This document shows, one piece after another, positions 1 to 8,531 of a stretch of 29,626 nt of DNA. Source of the DNA: CAZVJA01 sp964626885 (GTDB lineage: Bacteria; Planctomycetota; Planctomycetia; Planctomycetales; Planctomycetaceae); NCBI GenBank assembly GCA_964626885.1, contig CAZVJA010000047.1:1-29626 (forward strand), written 5' to 3'. The notes below the pieces were generated by a model. It saw only the letters and a list, made by a program, of their open reading frames with translations, made no database searches and was not told the origin of the DNA. The translations under genes were made by a program, and so were the position numbers. Within the stretch, counting starts at the first letter, position 1; each line of letters begins with the position of its first letter.

Positions 1-86
1 TGCTGGCGGTCTACGGCATCCTCGGCATTGCGTTCTATCACCTGCCGGAAGCGCACGCTACGTCGGTTGCCACTGGGGCGAACTGA
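1..86 (+). CDS. 3' end of a membrane-protein gene (partial)
   Basis: An open frame enters at the left edge (codons from base 3) and ends at TGA 84-86. The 27 visible residues are a hydrophobic stretch rich in Leu, Ile, Gly and Tyr, followed by a short polar tail ending in TGAN. That is the look of a last transmembrane helix with a short C-terminal tail. Nothing identifies the family. The next gene begins 39 bases later on the same strand. The hydrophobic pattern supports real coding, but the length is too small to be sure. Confidence 0.45.
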   Translation, partial: LAVYGILGIAFYHLPEAHATSVATGAN

Positions 87-125
87 ACAAGAAAACTTAC
101 CGTATACAATTAATAGAGGGCGCCC

Positions 126-452
126 ATGGATGATCGACTTCGGATCGTGGGAATTTATCCGATTTCAGCACCTGAACCATGCCATTTGATCGAAATCGAA
201 CTCGGAGTATCGCAGGAGGAATTCGATTTCGGTTCAATCACTCAAGAGTTGAAAGATGAGCCAAGATCCAATTGGCAGGCAGCTTACGATGAGCAGCACA
301 TCGGCGGCGATGACCAATGTTCGCGTTGGGCGTTTTTCTTCCATTACCTTGATTTTGGCAAACCACTTCATACCCAATTCGGAGAAATCAAATTGCCAAA
401 TCCAACGCCTTTGCCAGACCGACTAGGAGGAGTTGACTATTTTCCTCCGTAG
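126..452 (+). CDS. Small hypothetical protein, 108 aa
   Basis: This is a 108-residue acidic, soluble protein with no signal peptide or membrane segment. I do not recognise the family. The start is supported by AGAGGG at 115-120, five bases before the ATG. Composition is protein-like, with many aromatic residues, a central acidic stretch (HIGGDDQCSRWAFFFHYLDF) and a proline-rich end (PNPTPLPDRLGG). The length and acidity are compatible with an immunity or chaperone-like role, but nothing nearby supports that and no function is assigned. It is followed by about 1 kb without intact genes. Confidence 0.6.
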   Translation: MDDRLRIVGIYPISAPEPCHLIEIELGVSQEEFDFGSITQELKDEPRSNWQAAYDEQHIGGDDQCSRWAFFFHYLDFGKPLHTQFGEIKLPNPTPLPDRLGGVDYFPP

Positions 453-535
453 CTCTCCTGATGAGAATAGGTTCGACGAGATTTTATGATCAATCATTGC
501 GTTCAGATGCCGATGAACTTCACAATCAGATTGGG

Positions 536-735
536 TTGTCCCGGAAGGACTTCCGAAAATAGCCCAGCCATTTCATGGCGGGGAAACCGGGCAGGTCAAA
601 ACGAAATGAGTTCCGGAGGGGCGACTGAAAACGTGGCACATCGGTGAATCGTCTCGAAAATTTCAGCCGTCCCTCCGGGACTGCGGTATCACGCTCCCGA
701 CCCCCCCAGCGATAAATCGTTGGGCTATTCTCACG
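536..735. repeat. Palindromic (nested inverted-repeat) element, ~200 bp
   Basis: Several inverted repeats are nested here. Outer arms: GAAAATAGCCCA at 555-566 and TGGGCTATTCTC at 721-732 (one mismatch). Central arms: 609-630 and 661-682, 22 bases each with three mismatches and a 30-base loop. Small hairpins: GCCATTTCATGGC at 567-579 (perfect 5-bp stem) and 705-724 (8-bp stem with one G:T). The short open frames across it are by-products of this structure. It resembles a dispersed, hairpin-forming REP- or MITE-like repeat; copy number cannot be judged from one window. Confidence 0.6.
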
Positions 736-745
736 GCGTCCCGAG

Positions 746-1225
746 TTACTCAATGCGGTCCATGCACTTCGCGGACCCTATTAGTCCGTCTACTCTAAAA
801 GGTCTGGTTGGGGGGTAGAAGGATTTCAGTTTGATGCGGGCGTCGGCGGTGGTGAATCGCCTGGTGGCTCTGCATTTCCCGGCGTTTCGGGTTTTCTGCC
901 AGGTGCTCTTCGCGGAACGCATCGTGTCGGTGCTTTCGAATTGTCGGCCGAGGCATTGCCGCGCGAGGACGCTCAGTTCCATCTCGGCCATGTTCAACCC
1001 GCTACCGTTACGCGACGTAGGTTCGATTCGCAGCCTGCGAGCCAAGCGGTGCGAGGTGGCCGCATCGAAGGTGACGTACAAGCTGGTGATGTTGTGCGTG
1101 TTGAGATTGTCGCAGACCAACGTCACAACCCGCGTGCGAGGGTAGGCGACATCGGGGAGTTGACGCACTTCTTCCGCCCAGTCTCGCCGCGTCACTGTTC
1201 TGTGAAACGATCCGCGAACCGCTCC
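746..1225 (-). pseudogene. Decayed IS630-family transposase remnant
   Basis: Read on the minus strand, about 812-1225 encodes the C-terminal half of an IS630-type DDE transposase. The segment CDNLNTHN carries the second catalytic Asp, and GLNMAEMELSVLARQCLGRQ carries the catalytic Glu region. The RRFTTADARIKLKSFYP segment is the family's usual C-terminal end. The N-terminal half, including the first catalytic Asp, is missing. A short deletion follows the TVTRR segment, and the usual GSWLNMAE has Trp replaced by Gly. The frame continues to a stop at 746 beyond the normal end. It sits beside the palindromic repeat, so this spacer appears to have collected mobile DNA. No clear terminal inverted repeats or target duplication were seen. 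The remnant is inactive. Confidence 0.6.
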
Positions 1226-1440
1226 GCTTGTCGGCAGGTGAATTGGTCCACCGAATCTTGAGCATACGAATGTGAGCGGACTTTGGCCGAGAGTTCCGTG
1301 GCGGAGATGCGGAAATGGGAATTTCACTCCGCCAATCTTACAGTATCTCAATGAGTTCTTTCTCTTCGGCATGAATCACCGACTATTATAGAGCACTCTT
1401 CGGTTTTGCCGTGTCTGATCAACCCGCTGCGTGCAGTTTG

Positions 1441-1447
1441 GGAGGAG
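1441..1447 (+). promoter_or_regulatory. Strong ribosome binding site that sets the sulfatase start
   Basis: GGAGGAG lies just before GTG 1452 (six bases from GGAGG to the start). An earlier in-frame GTG at 1431 has no such site and would place this purine run inside the gene. The site therefore favours the 1452 start. Confidence 0.6.
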
Positions 1448-1451
1448 CATC

Positions 1452-2876
1452 GTGCTTTTTCGACCTCTTTGCGCTCCGCTGATATCGTTGCATTTGTGGA
1501 AAATCCTTCTGGGGGCGTTCGTGGCACTCTCCTTTCAACCAGCAGTGCGGGCTGCCGAATTCGCTCAACAGGCGAAGCGACCCAATCTCCTGTTTATTCT
1601 TGCAGATGACCTTGGCTATGGAGATCTTGGTTGTTACGGACAATCTCAAATTCGGACGCCGTGCATTGACCAACTCGCGTGGGAAGGAACGCGGTTTACC
1701 CAGTTTTACGCCGGCTCGACAGTCTGCGCTCCCTCGCGTTGCGTGTTGATGACGGGGTTGCACACCGGTCACTGCTGCATCCGTGGGAATGCGCGGGTGA
1801 GCCTTCGCACGGAGGATTTCACCGTCACGGAGCTGTTGAAGCAGGCGGGCTACACAACCGCGCTCATCGGGAAATGGGGGCTCGGCCAGGAAAATTCGGA
1901 GGGCGTGCCGACGCGACAGGGCTTCGATGAGTTCTTCGGTTATCTCGATCAACATCACGCACACAACTATTTCCCGACATTTCTCTGGCGCGGCGAAACG
2001 CGCGTTTCCCTTAAGAACGTCGTGCCCGGCGATGGGGAGTTCGGCGCGGGAGTTGCTGCCGAGAAGCTCGAATACAGTCCCGATCTGATGATTCGCGAGG
2101 CACTGTCGTTCATCGACCGGAACCACGACCGCCCGTTCTTCCTGTACTTTGCGGCGACGCTGCCGCATGCCAACAACGAGGCTGGTAAAAAAGGCATGGA
2201 GATTCCCGATTACGGCGCCTATCGAGACAAGGAATGGCCCGAGCCGCAGAAGGGACTGGCGGCGATGATCTCCCGGCTTGACACCGACGTCGGACGGATC
2301 ATGGACGCGTTGAAGAAACATCACCTCGACCAAAACACGCTGGTTCTGTTTTCCTCCGATAACGGGCCGCACCGTGAAGGGGGAAACGATCCCGATTTCT
2401 TCAAATCGAACGGCCTGTTGCGCGGCATCAAGCGGGACTTGTACGAAGGTGGGATCCGCGTCCCATTCATTGTTCGCTGGCCGGGTCAGGTGCCGGCCGG
2501 ACGCGTCAGTGAGCAGGTCGGTTCCTTCGCCGATTTTTTGCCAACAGTCGCGGAGATTGTTTCCTCGAAACCTCCCACAGGTCTGGACGGACGGAGTATT
2601 CTCGCAGCGATTTTGGGAAAAGAAACCCGCGCGGAGCGCGATGATCCGCTGTACTGGGAGTTCTATGAACGAGTTTCCGCTCAGGCAGTTCGGTTGGGAA
2701 ACTGGAAAGGGATCGTACGTCCGCTCGGCGGCGAGCAGCTTGAACTGTACGACCTGACAAGTGACGTCGGCGAGACCAAAAACGTTGCTGCCGAACATCC
2801 CGATGTCGTGAAAACACTTCTGAAAACCATTCGCGCGTCCCATACGCCGTCGCCTTTGTGGAAGGTCCGACGTTAG
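1452..2876 (+). CDS. Secreted formylglycine-dependent sulfatase (arylsulfatase A-like, S1 family)
   Basis: Hydrolyses sulfate esters, in planctomycetes usually those of sulfated polysaccharides. The GTG 1452 start gives 474 aa with a signal peptide: a basic/aromatic N-terminus, a hydrophobic core (ILLGAFVALSF) and a likely cut after PAVRA. Mature domain: the metal ligands are in FILADDLGYGD (Asp52, Asp53). The sulfatase signature VCAPSRCVLMTG holds Cys92, which must be oxidised to formylglycine. A second metal pair is in SSDNGPH (about 303-304), and the lysine of the RGIKRDLYEGG segment lies in the C-terminal active-site part. Length is normal for a single-domain S1 sulfatase. The maturation enzyme is not in the window. 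A membrane acyltransferase-like gene follows 144 bp later on the same strand, suggesting a glycan-processing pair. The sulfated substrate cannot be deduced. Confidence 0.93.
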   Translation: MLFRPLCAPLISLHLWKILLGAFVALSFQPAVRAAEFAQQAKRPNLLFILADDLGYGDLGCYGQSQIRTPCIDQLAWEGTRFTQFYAGSTVCAPSRCVLMTGLHTGHCCIRGNARVSLRTEDFTVTELLKQAGYTTALIGKWGLGQENSEGVPTRQGFDEFFGYLDQHHAHNYFPTFLWRGETRVSLKNVVPGDGEFGAGVAAEKLEYSPDLMIREALSFIDRNHDRPFFLYFAATLPHANNEAGKKGMEIPDYGAYRDKEWPEPQKGLAAMISRLDTDVGRIMDALKKHHLDQNTLVLFSSDNGPHREGGNDPDFFKSNGLLRGIKRDLYEGGIRVPFIVRWPGQVPAGRVSEQVGSFADFLPTVAEIVSSKPPTGLDGRSILAAILGKETRAERDDPLYWEFYERVSAQAVRLGNWKGIVRPLGGEQLELYDLTSDVGETKNVAAEHPDVVKTLLKTIRASHTPSPLWKVRR

Positions 2877-3020
2877 TCGCGGCAATCTCCTCTCGTTTCG
2901 CCGAACATAAAGCCAATTCCCACCACCGGCTGCACCGAGTATGCTATCGGCTGCTTCGGTCGTCTCCGAGTTCCACGGTATCGCGGTGATACAACACCGC
3001 AGCGCAAAGGGGGCCAGTTC

Positions 3021-4427
3021 ATGTCGCTCATGCCGAAGATGGAAAGTTCGTCCAGTCCACCGGTTTCTCCAGTTCCCCCTGCCCCACCGAAGCGGCTGGT
3101 GTCGCTCGATGCGTATCGCGGTTTCGTCATGCTGGCGATGGCTTCCGGCGGACTCGCGATCTCTCGCGTGTACGACAAGCATCCCGATGTCGCGTCGAGG
3201 TTCGACGGCACCCGCTGGCAACTCTTTTGGGAAACCGCCTGGGATACACTGAGCAAGCAGTTGAGCCACGTCGAGTGGACCGGCTGCACTGCGTGGGATC
3301 TCATCCAGCCGTCGTTCATGTTCATGGTTGGTGCGGCGCTCCCCTTTTCGCTCGCCCGACGGCAAGGACGAGGCGATTCGGTCATCGAATGGTTCGGCCA
3401 TGTCCTCAGTCGGTCGATGATCCTGATTCTTCTCGGCGTCTTCCTGCGATCGCGCGGCGCGTCGATGACGATCTTCACTTTCGAGGATGTCCTCTCGCAG
3501 ATCGGGCTCGGCTATACCTTTGTCGCGCTGCTGACGAATCGTTCTTTCGCGGTGCATCTCGCGGCGCTCGTCGCGATCCTCGGCGGCTACTGGTACTTTT
3601 TCTATCAACATCCGGTTCCCGGGCCGGAAGGAAACGATGTCACGCGCTATCTGACCGAATTGCGGCACGCGCCGTATTCCGAATGGAATCAATTCGGCGG
3701 TCTGGCGGCCCATTGGAACAAGCACACCAACGCCGCCGCCGAATTTGATCGAAGCTTCCTCAACAAATTCCCTCGTCCCGAAGAGGAATGGAACGGCAAG
3801 AAGTACTGGGTCAACGGCGGCGGATACCAAACGCTGAGCTTCATTCCCTCGATGGCGACGATGATTCTCGGCTTGATGGCTGGGCGATTGCTCCGTTCGC
3901 TGCGGACACAGAAGGAGAAGTTCCAGCGATTGATCCTCGCGAGCGCGGTCTGCTTCGTCATTGCGATGGCCTGCGACACAACGATTTGGCCGGTCAGCCC
4001 CGAGACGTTTGGTTGGCAGGGTTGGAGCCTCTGCCCGATCGTGAAGCGGATCTGGACGCCGACCTGGATCCTCTTCAGCGGCGGCTGGTGCCTCTTCCTG
4101 CTGGCGATGTTTTATTGGGTGGTCGATATCCGCGGCTTCCGCGGGCTGGCGATGCCGCTCGCGGTCGTGGGCATGAATTCGATCGTGATGTACTGCATGG
4201 CACAACTCATACCCGGTTGGGTGGCGAGCATGCTTAAGATCCACCTGACGACCCTCGACTCGATCACCTTCCGTTGGGGAGGCAAGTTTTACCAGACGAT
4301 CACCTTGAAGTATCTCTTTAACGATACCTATCGCTTCTCGCCCATCCTCTCGTCGATGGCGGTGCTGTTTGTCCTCTGGCTGATTTGCCTGTGGCTTTAC
4401 CGCAGGAAACTGTTCGTGCGGATTTGA
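3021..4427 (+). CDS. DUF5009 / heparan-alpha-glucosaminide N-acetyltransferase-like membrane protein
   Basis: A polytopic membrane protein of 468 aa. After a proline-rich N-terminus it has the family hallmark RLVSLDAYRGFVMLAMASGG (first helix, about 25-48). Then comes SHVEWTGCTAWDLIQPSFMF, where His83 corresponds to the His thought to accept the acetyl group in HGSNAT-type transacetylases. Several hydrophobic helices follow, and the protein ends in a helix with a basic tail. Relatives acetylate amino sugars across a membrane using cytoplasmic acetyl-CoA; that role is inferred here. A GGGGG run lies about seven bases before ATG 3021, and a second in-frame ATG (3033) is possible. A 6-bp perfect hairpin (2983-2988/2995-3000) precedes the gene. 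The upstream neighbour is a secreted sulfatase, so a joint role in degrading or recycling sulfated, N-acetylated glycans is plausible. Confidence 0.85.
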   Translation: MSLMPKMESSSSPPVSPVPPAPPKRLVSLDAYRGFVMLAMASGGLAISRVYDKHPDVASRFDGTRWQLFWETAWDTLSKQLSHVEWTGCTAWDLIQPSFMFMVGAALPFSLARRQGRGDSVIEWFGHVLSRSMILILLGVFLRSRGASMTIFTFEDVLSQIGLGYTFVALLTNRSFAVHLAALVAILGGYWYFFYQHPVPGPEGNDVTRYLTELRHAPYSEWNQFGGLAAHWNKHTNAAAEFDRSFLNKFPRPEEEWNGKKYWVNGGGYQTLSFIPSMATMILGLMAGRLLRSLRTQKEKFQRLILASAVCFVIAMACDTTIWPVSPETFGWQGWSLCPIVKRIWTPTWILFSGGWCLFLLAMFYWVVDIRGFRGLAMPLAVVGMNSIVMYCMAQLIPGWVASMLKIHLTTLDSITFRWGGKFYQTITLKYLFNDTYRFSPILSSMAVLFVLWLICLWLYRRKLFVRI

Positions 4428-4504
4428 ACTCGCGGGACGGTTCCGAGTTCGAGGGAGGGAAAGAATCAATCGCACCGGTTTCGGGAAAGATAAAAGGGTT
4501 TAGC

Positions 4505-4552
4505 GGTTAGGGGTTTATGGTTCGAGGGTGCGAGGCCTAAAACCCCCAAACC
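4505..4552. terminator. Candidate bidirectional terminator between convergent genes
   Basis: The 250-bp gap between the convergent stops at 4427 (+) and 4678 (-) holds an imperfect inverted repeat: GGTTAGGGGTTTA (4505-4517) against TAAAACCCCCAAACC (4538-4552), loop about 20 bases. A/T-rich tracts flank it. The position fits a shared terminator, but the stem is imperfect and the loop long. Nothing else was seen in this gap. Confidence 0.35.
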
Positions 4553-4677
4553 GTTTACCTTCTATGCTCTATTCTCTGCCATCCTCCTTCCCGACTGATC
4601 GATGTCCGATCAAAGCTCTCTTCCAACTCGGGACACGGGACTGAGAAAAGCCGTTCGCCGAGCTTGCCGCGAAGAAT

Positions 4678-6522
4678 TTACACCGGGCGCTGTTTGGCTG
4701 CCGCCGGGATCGTGGAATGCGGCCCGCGAAGCGGTGTGGTTCCCCCGCTCCACGGCAGCGACTTCAACTCGCGGACGACGTCCGAGACGACGGACTCCCA
4801 ATCTCCCCAGCGCGCCTGGCGGAACAGGCGCATGGTTGGGTACCAGGGAGAATCGGCGCGGTCGAGATGCCAGCGCCAGTCGGGCGTGTGGCAGAGCATT
4901 GTCCAAGTGGGTCGTCCGAGCGCGCCGGCGAGATGAGCCGCGGCGGTGTCGACCGTCAGAATCAGATCAAGCTGATGCATCAGGTTGGCCGTGTCGCAAA
5001 AATCGTGGAGCAACGGACCGGCGTCGAGCAGGTTGCCGGGCAATCCTTCCGGGAATGTTTCCGGAATTTGCCGACGTCCGGATTCGTCGGTTTGGAGTGA
5101 AATGAATGAAATACCCGGAATCTCGAATAAGGATTTCAGGGACGCGAGCGGACAGGAACGGACGATATCGCGCGCTTGTCGCGGATTTCCCTGCCAGACC
5201 AGCCCGACGCACAAATCGTCGGCCGGAATGGACGCGACCAACTTACGCAGTTCGTCGTTCAGCCCGTTCGTAGCGTGAAGATAGGGGACGTATTCGCCAA
5301 CGTGGTCGATCTCGACGTCCAACATTGCGGGGAGACGAACGAGCGGGACGACCGCGTCGACATTTGGCGGAAGTTCACCAGGTGACAGAACCGAATCGAC
5401 ACCTTCCAGCTTCGAGAAGAGCACCTTTAATGCTGACTGACATTCGAGGATCACGCGCGCCTGCGATATTTTTCGGATGCCCTGCAGGAAACGGATGAAT
5501 TGGATCGTATCGCCGTAACCTTGATCGGCATAGACGAGCAATGTTTTCCCCGGAATCGGGCCACCCTGCCAAAGCGGTTTCGGGAACTGGCTCGCACCAC
5601 CGCCAAGGGCTTCCGCATGACGTGTATAGCCCGGCCATCCCTCGCGATAGCATCCCGCGAGCAGCAATGTCGTTGACAGATTGAATTCGGCCAGCGCGAA
5701 TTCGGAGGAAACATCGAGAGCTCTGCCAAACGCCTCGCGAGCATCGTTCAAGCGGTGGTCCGCCCGGAGCGCGATTCCAAGATTGTTCCAACCCTCGGCA
5801 TAGTCGGGGCGCAGCTCAATCGCGCGGCGCGCGGCGCCGATCGCTTCGGTAATTTTTCCATCCCGTTCCAGAACATAGCTCAAATTGGCATGAATTTCGG
5901 CGAAGTCGGGCCGAGCCTTCAGCACCTCTCGAAAAACAGCTGCGGCCTCCCCAAGCCGTTCCTGATGAACGAGCGCGACACCGAGATTCACACGAGCGTC
6001 GAGAAGATTCGGCTCCGCGCGAAGTACTTCACGAAAGGACTCTTCCGCTTCCGAATGACGTTTCTGACGCTTCAGCAGATTGCCGAGTCGAAACCGGGTG
6101 TTCGCATCATCTCCATGCAGGAGCAGCAATTGACGAAACGCCGTCTCTGCACGGTCGAGGGCACCTCGCGACTCATGCAGTGCGCCGAGATTGAACAGGG
6201 CCTGAGAGTAATCCGGCTGCGCACGAATCGCCGCTTCGTACATACGTGCCGCATCTTCCCAGCGTCCCGCAGCCTGATAAGCCACGCCGAGGTTGTTCGC
6301 GGTATCGGCCGAGTCGGGTTTACGGGATGCCGCCAGTTCGAGTGGGATAATGCACTCGTCGATGCGTCCCATCTGGAGCAGAATTGTTCCCCGGAGAAAC
6401 AAGGCGTCCCATTGATCGGGATGCGAAGCGAGAATTTGCTCGCAATACGAAAGAGCGGCTTGGCAATTTCCGCGTCGATGGGAGTCTGCGGCGGAGCTCA
6501 GAATCGTGTTGATGTCGTGCAC
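4678..6522 (-). CDS. TPR-repeat glycosyltransferase (TPR array plus GT9/GT41-like domain)
   Basis: A 614-aa protein with two parts. Residues about 5-300 form a continuous run of roughly eight 34-residue tetratricopeptide repeats, for example the unit around YAEGWNNLGIALRADHRLND. Residues about 315-600 form a GT-B-like transferase domain of the kind found after TPRs in bacteria: YADQGYGDTIQFIRFL (about 331-346) is the nucleotide-sugar-side glycine motif, and LTVDTAAAHLAGALGRPTWT with a following PDWRW is the C-terminal family signature. No signal peptide or membrane helix, so it should be cytoplasmic. Relatives include heptosyltransferase-like and O-GlcNAc-transferase-like enzymes; donor and acceptor are unknown. 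It is the last gene of the minus-strand ABC operon, 60 bp after the HEAT gene. Confidence 0.88.
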   Translation of the reverse strand: MHDINTILSSAADSHRRGNCQAALSYCEQILASHPDQWDALFLRGTILLQMGRIDECIIPLELAASRKPDSADTANNLGVAYQAAGRWEDAARMYEAAIRAQPDYSQALFNLGALHESRGALDRAETAFRQLLLLHGDDANTRFRLGNLLKRQKRHSEAEESFREVLRAEPNLLDARVNLGVALVHQERLGEAAAVFREVLKARPDFAEIHANLSYVLERDGKITEAIGAARRAIELRPDYAEGWNNLGIALRADHRLNDAREAFGRALDVSSEFALAEFNLSTTLLLAGCYREGWPGYTRHAEALGGGASQFPKPLWQGGPIPGKTLLVYADQGYGDTIQFIRFLQGIRKISQARVILECQSALKVLFSKLEGVDSVLSPGELPPNVDAVVPLVRLPAMLDVEIDHVGEYVPYLHATNGLNDELRKLVASIPADDLCVGLVWQGNPRQARDIVRSCPLASLKSLFEIPGISFISLQTDESGRRQIPETFPEGLPGNLLDAGPLLHDFCDTANLMHQLDLILTVDTAAAHLAGALGRPTWTMLCHTPDWRWHLDRADSPWYPTMRLFRQARWGDWESVVSDVVRELKSLPWSGGTTPLRGPHSTIPAAAKQRPV

Positions 6523-6582
6523 GACCGAAACATCCTTGCGGCACGCGTGTGTAATCGGCGATCGACGTCAGACGGGTTTCGC

Positions 6583-8529
6583 TTAGGGCTTCGTTTCGGA
6601 GGTGGCGGGTGTTTCGGCCGTGGGTGGTTCCGCCCTTGCCTGAATCGGCTCCAAGAACCAGCCCGTTTTCAGGCGGATGTAAGGTTTCGGCGATGGAAAC
6701 GTTTTGCCGTTAATTTCATGAACGGCCCAGATACAAGCCCCCCCCACGGTGCCCGGATCGTCGGTGAATTTTTCGAGTGCCTGAAGTTCCGATTCGGCCT
6801 TCATGCGACCCAGACTTACAGCAGACATGCGGCGAACGCGTACATCTTCGGGCACATTTCCGTCGATGTCGGTCAGACGATCAGTGAGCTTTTTCGCCAA
6901 CGCGGGGTCGGGTTTGCCAGCATGAATGTGTCCCAAGGCCCAGATGGCGGCTGTTCTGGTCTCGATACCGATAATCGGAGTGCGCGTGACGCAAACGGTG
7001 CAGATCTTATCCGCCTCGGCATAACGAAACTCGCCCAACGCCTGAATGAGCTGGGAGAGTTGTTGGTCCCACGCACTGCGATGGAGGATTCGTGGTTCGA
7101 CAAGAGGATCAACTTCCTGCTTCGTAGCTCGACCGGTAGCGCTGGCGATCAGTTTTTCTCCTTCGCGCTGCAGCTTCGAGTGGATCATGGGGGCGGTGGA
7201 TGGAATCGACAGCTTGCGCAAACCCCATGCCGCGGCGAGGAAGACTTCCGGACGCGTCGCGTCGAGCAAGATGACAAGCCTGTCGGCGGTCGGTTCATGA
7301 TCGATCATTCCGGCGAGAATCGCGGCCTGCTCCTGAGGACGCCAACTTTTCGCCGCGAGGGCGGTGACTATCAATTGACGTACGAGGTCGCTGTACTTCG
7401 AGTCGTTAAATTGTGTCCGCAGGATCTTTCTTGCCGCGATGCGGTTGTTAGGGTGGACATCATCCAGACGCTCCGCGAGCAATTTCAGCCGGTCGGTCGT
7501 CGGAAAAGCACCGAGTGCGTCAATCGAGATCGCACGAACATTCGCGTCGGAATGCTTCAATGACTTTTCCGCAATCGACAAGACCAGCGTGTTTTTTTGA
7601 TCAAGCAGCACTTTCATTGCGGCCGCGGCAACCGCCGGTTCGCTGTCAGTGGCGAGTGTTGCCAACAACGTCTGCGCCGTATCGCTGGTATGCCGTGCAA
7701 GTAATGCCGCCGCAGTCAAACGATCCGTGATGCCATAACGGGACGGCCTGGATGCCAACGAGCGGGCCAGTTCTTCCAAACCGGTCGTCTGCAAAACTCC
7801 AAGGGCTCGGCCTGCCTCAAGACGTAGGCCGATGTCTGTTGCCGATGCGGCAAGTATCTCTTTTAACCTATCGGCAGCCTGAGTTTGCCCTGCGGATGCC
7901 AGGCCTTTGAAGGCGAGCAATAACGAAGCCTGTGGAGCATTTGGTTCGGCGATTCGCTGCAGCCAGAGTCGCTGCAATCCTTCGGCGTTCCATTTTGCAA
8001 GCGCCGGCTCAACGATCGATGCTAACGCAAAATCCCCCTGCGCCAGCCGCTTTTCAAGAATCGGGGCTGCCTGGGATGCGTCAAGTTCCACAAGGGCACG
8101 GGCGGCGGTCAATACGATGAGCGGTTTTTGGCTCTCATCTTCCAATAACTTTGTTAACTCGGGAATAGCTTCGTCGAGGCCCGTCATCCCCAGTCGGTGT
8201 GCTTCGACGATCGCGTCGGCTGCTTGACGGCGCAAATCGGCCTCTGGATGTCGGAGTGCTTCAAGCCAGAGATCTTTTAATCCCGGAGCGAACGCATAGG
8301 CAGTCTCCGCCGACGATAACGGCGGATCGGCATACATCGGCGAATCAAACGAAAACTCCTCGGCTTGTACCCGAATGGCAGCGATCGCGGTCACGAGTAA
8401 TCCGATCGCAAACGGCAGGACGCTCCGGAAGACAATTGAGCGGCGACATGTACCGTGCGGCGGGTGGAAGATTACGCCGATCCGGGCTTCTTGTTCGATG
8501 CAAGTTTTCGTGGAATCGTAAAATTTCAT
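6583..8529 (-). CDS. Exported HEAT-repeat protein
   Basis: The start at ATG 8529 gives 648 aa. It lies two bases after the stop of the permease gene, so translation is probably coupled. The frame is open further upstream, but that part overlaps the permease. The N-terminus has a long polar lead, then one hydrophobic segment (LPFAIGLLVTAIAAI) ending in VQA before Glu-Glu, which looks like a signal peptide or anchor. The rest is a helical repeat array of the HEAT/PBS-lyase type, with units such as HPEADLRRQAADAIVEAHRL and SDANVRAISIDALGAFP spaced about 30-40 residues apart. Such solenoids act as binding scaffolds; no catalytic motif was seen. The C-terminus is proline- and threonine-rich. Operon context suggests an extracytoplasmic scaffold for the exporter. 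Confidence 0.83.
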   Translation of the reverse strand: MKFYDSTKTCIEQEARIGVIFHPPHGTCRRSIVFRSVLPFAIGLLVTAIAAIRVQAEEFSFDSPMYADPPLSSAETAYAFAPGLKDLWLEALRHPEADLRRQAADAIVEAHRLGMTGLDEAIPELTKLLEDESQKPLIVLTAARALVELDASQAAPILEKRLAQGDFALASIVEPALAKWNAEGLQRLWLQRIAEPNAPQASLLLAFKGLASAGQTQAADRLKEILAASATDIGLRLEAGRALGVLQTTGLEELARSLASRPSRYGITDRLTAAALLARHTSDTAQTLLATLATDSEPAVAAAAMKVLLDQKNTLVLSIAEKSLKHSDANVRAISIDALGAFPTTDRLKLLAERLDDVHPNNRIAARKILRTQFNDSKYSDLVRQLIVTALAAKSWRPQEQAAILAGMIDHEPTADRLVILLDATRPEVFLAAAWGLRKLSIPSTAPMIHSKLQREGEKLIASATGRATKQEVDPLVEPRILHRSAWDQQLSQLIQALGEFRYAEADKICTVCVTRTPIIGIETRTAAIWALGHIHAGKPDPALAKKLTDRLTDIDGNVPEDVRVRRMSAVSLGRMKAESELQALEKFTDDPGTVGGACIWAVHEINGKTFPSPKPYIRLKTGWFLEPIQARAEPPTAETPATSETKP

Positions 8530-8531
8530 GA

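Noticed and set aside
83..110. A promoter for the small gene at 126 (TACAAT at 105-110)
   Set aside because: The start of transcription would fall inside the ribosome binding site at 115-120 and no good -35 is present.
526..753. 75-codon minus-strand ORF (SPTIYRWGG type)
   Set aside because: It coincides exactly with the nested inverted repeats and is explained by them; similar short frames are commonly called inside such repeats.
1419..4475. A 1018-codon open frame on the minus strand across the sulfatase and DUF5009 genes
   Set aside because: It has no family motifs, is rich in Arg/His/Pro/Glu of the kind produced by antisense reading, and lies opposite two genes with clear catalytic motifs. 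It is a shadow frame.
5755..7563. A 602-codon plus-strand frame opposite the TPR and HEAT genes
   Set aside because: It spans two unrelated minus-strand genes with clear repeats and shows no domain of its own.
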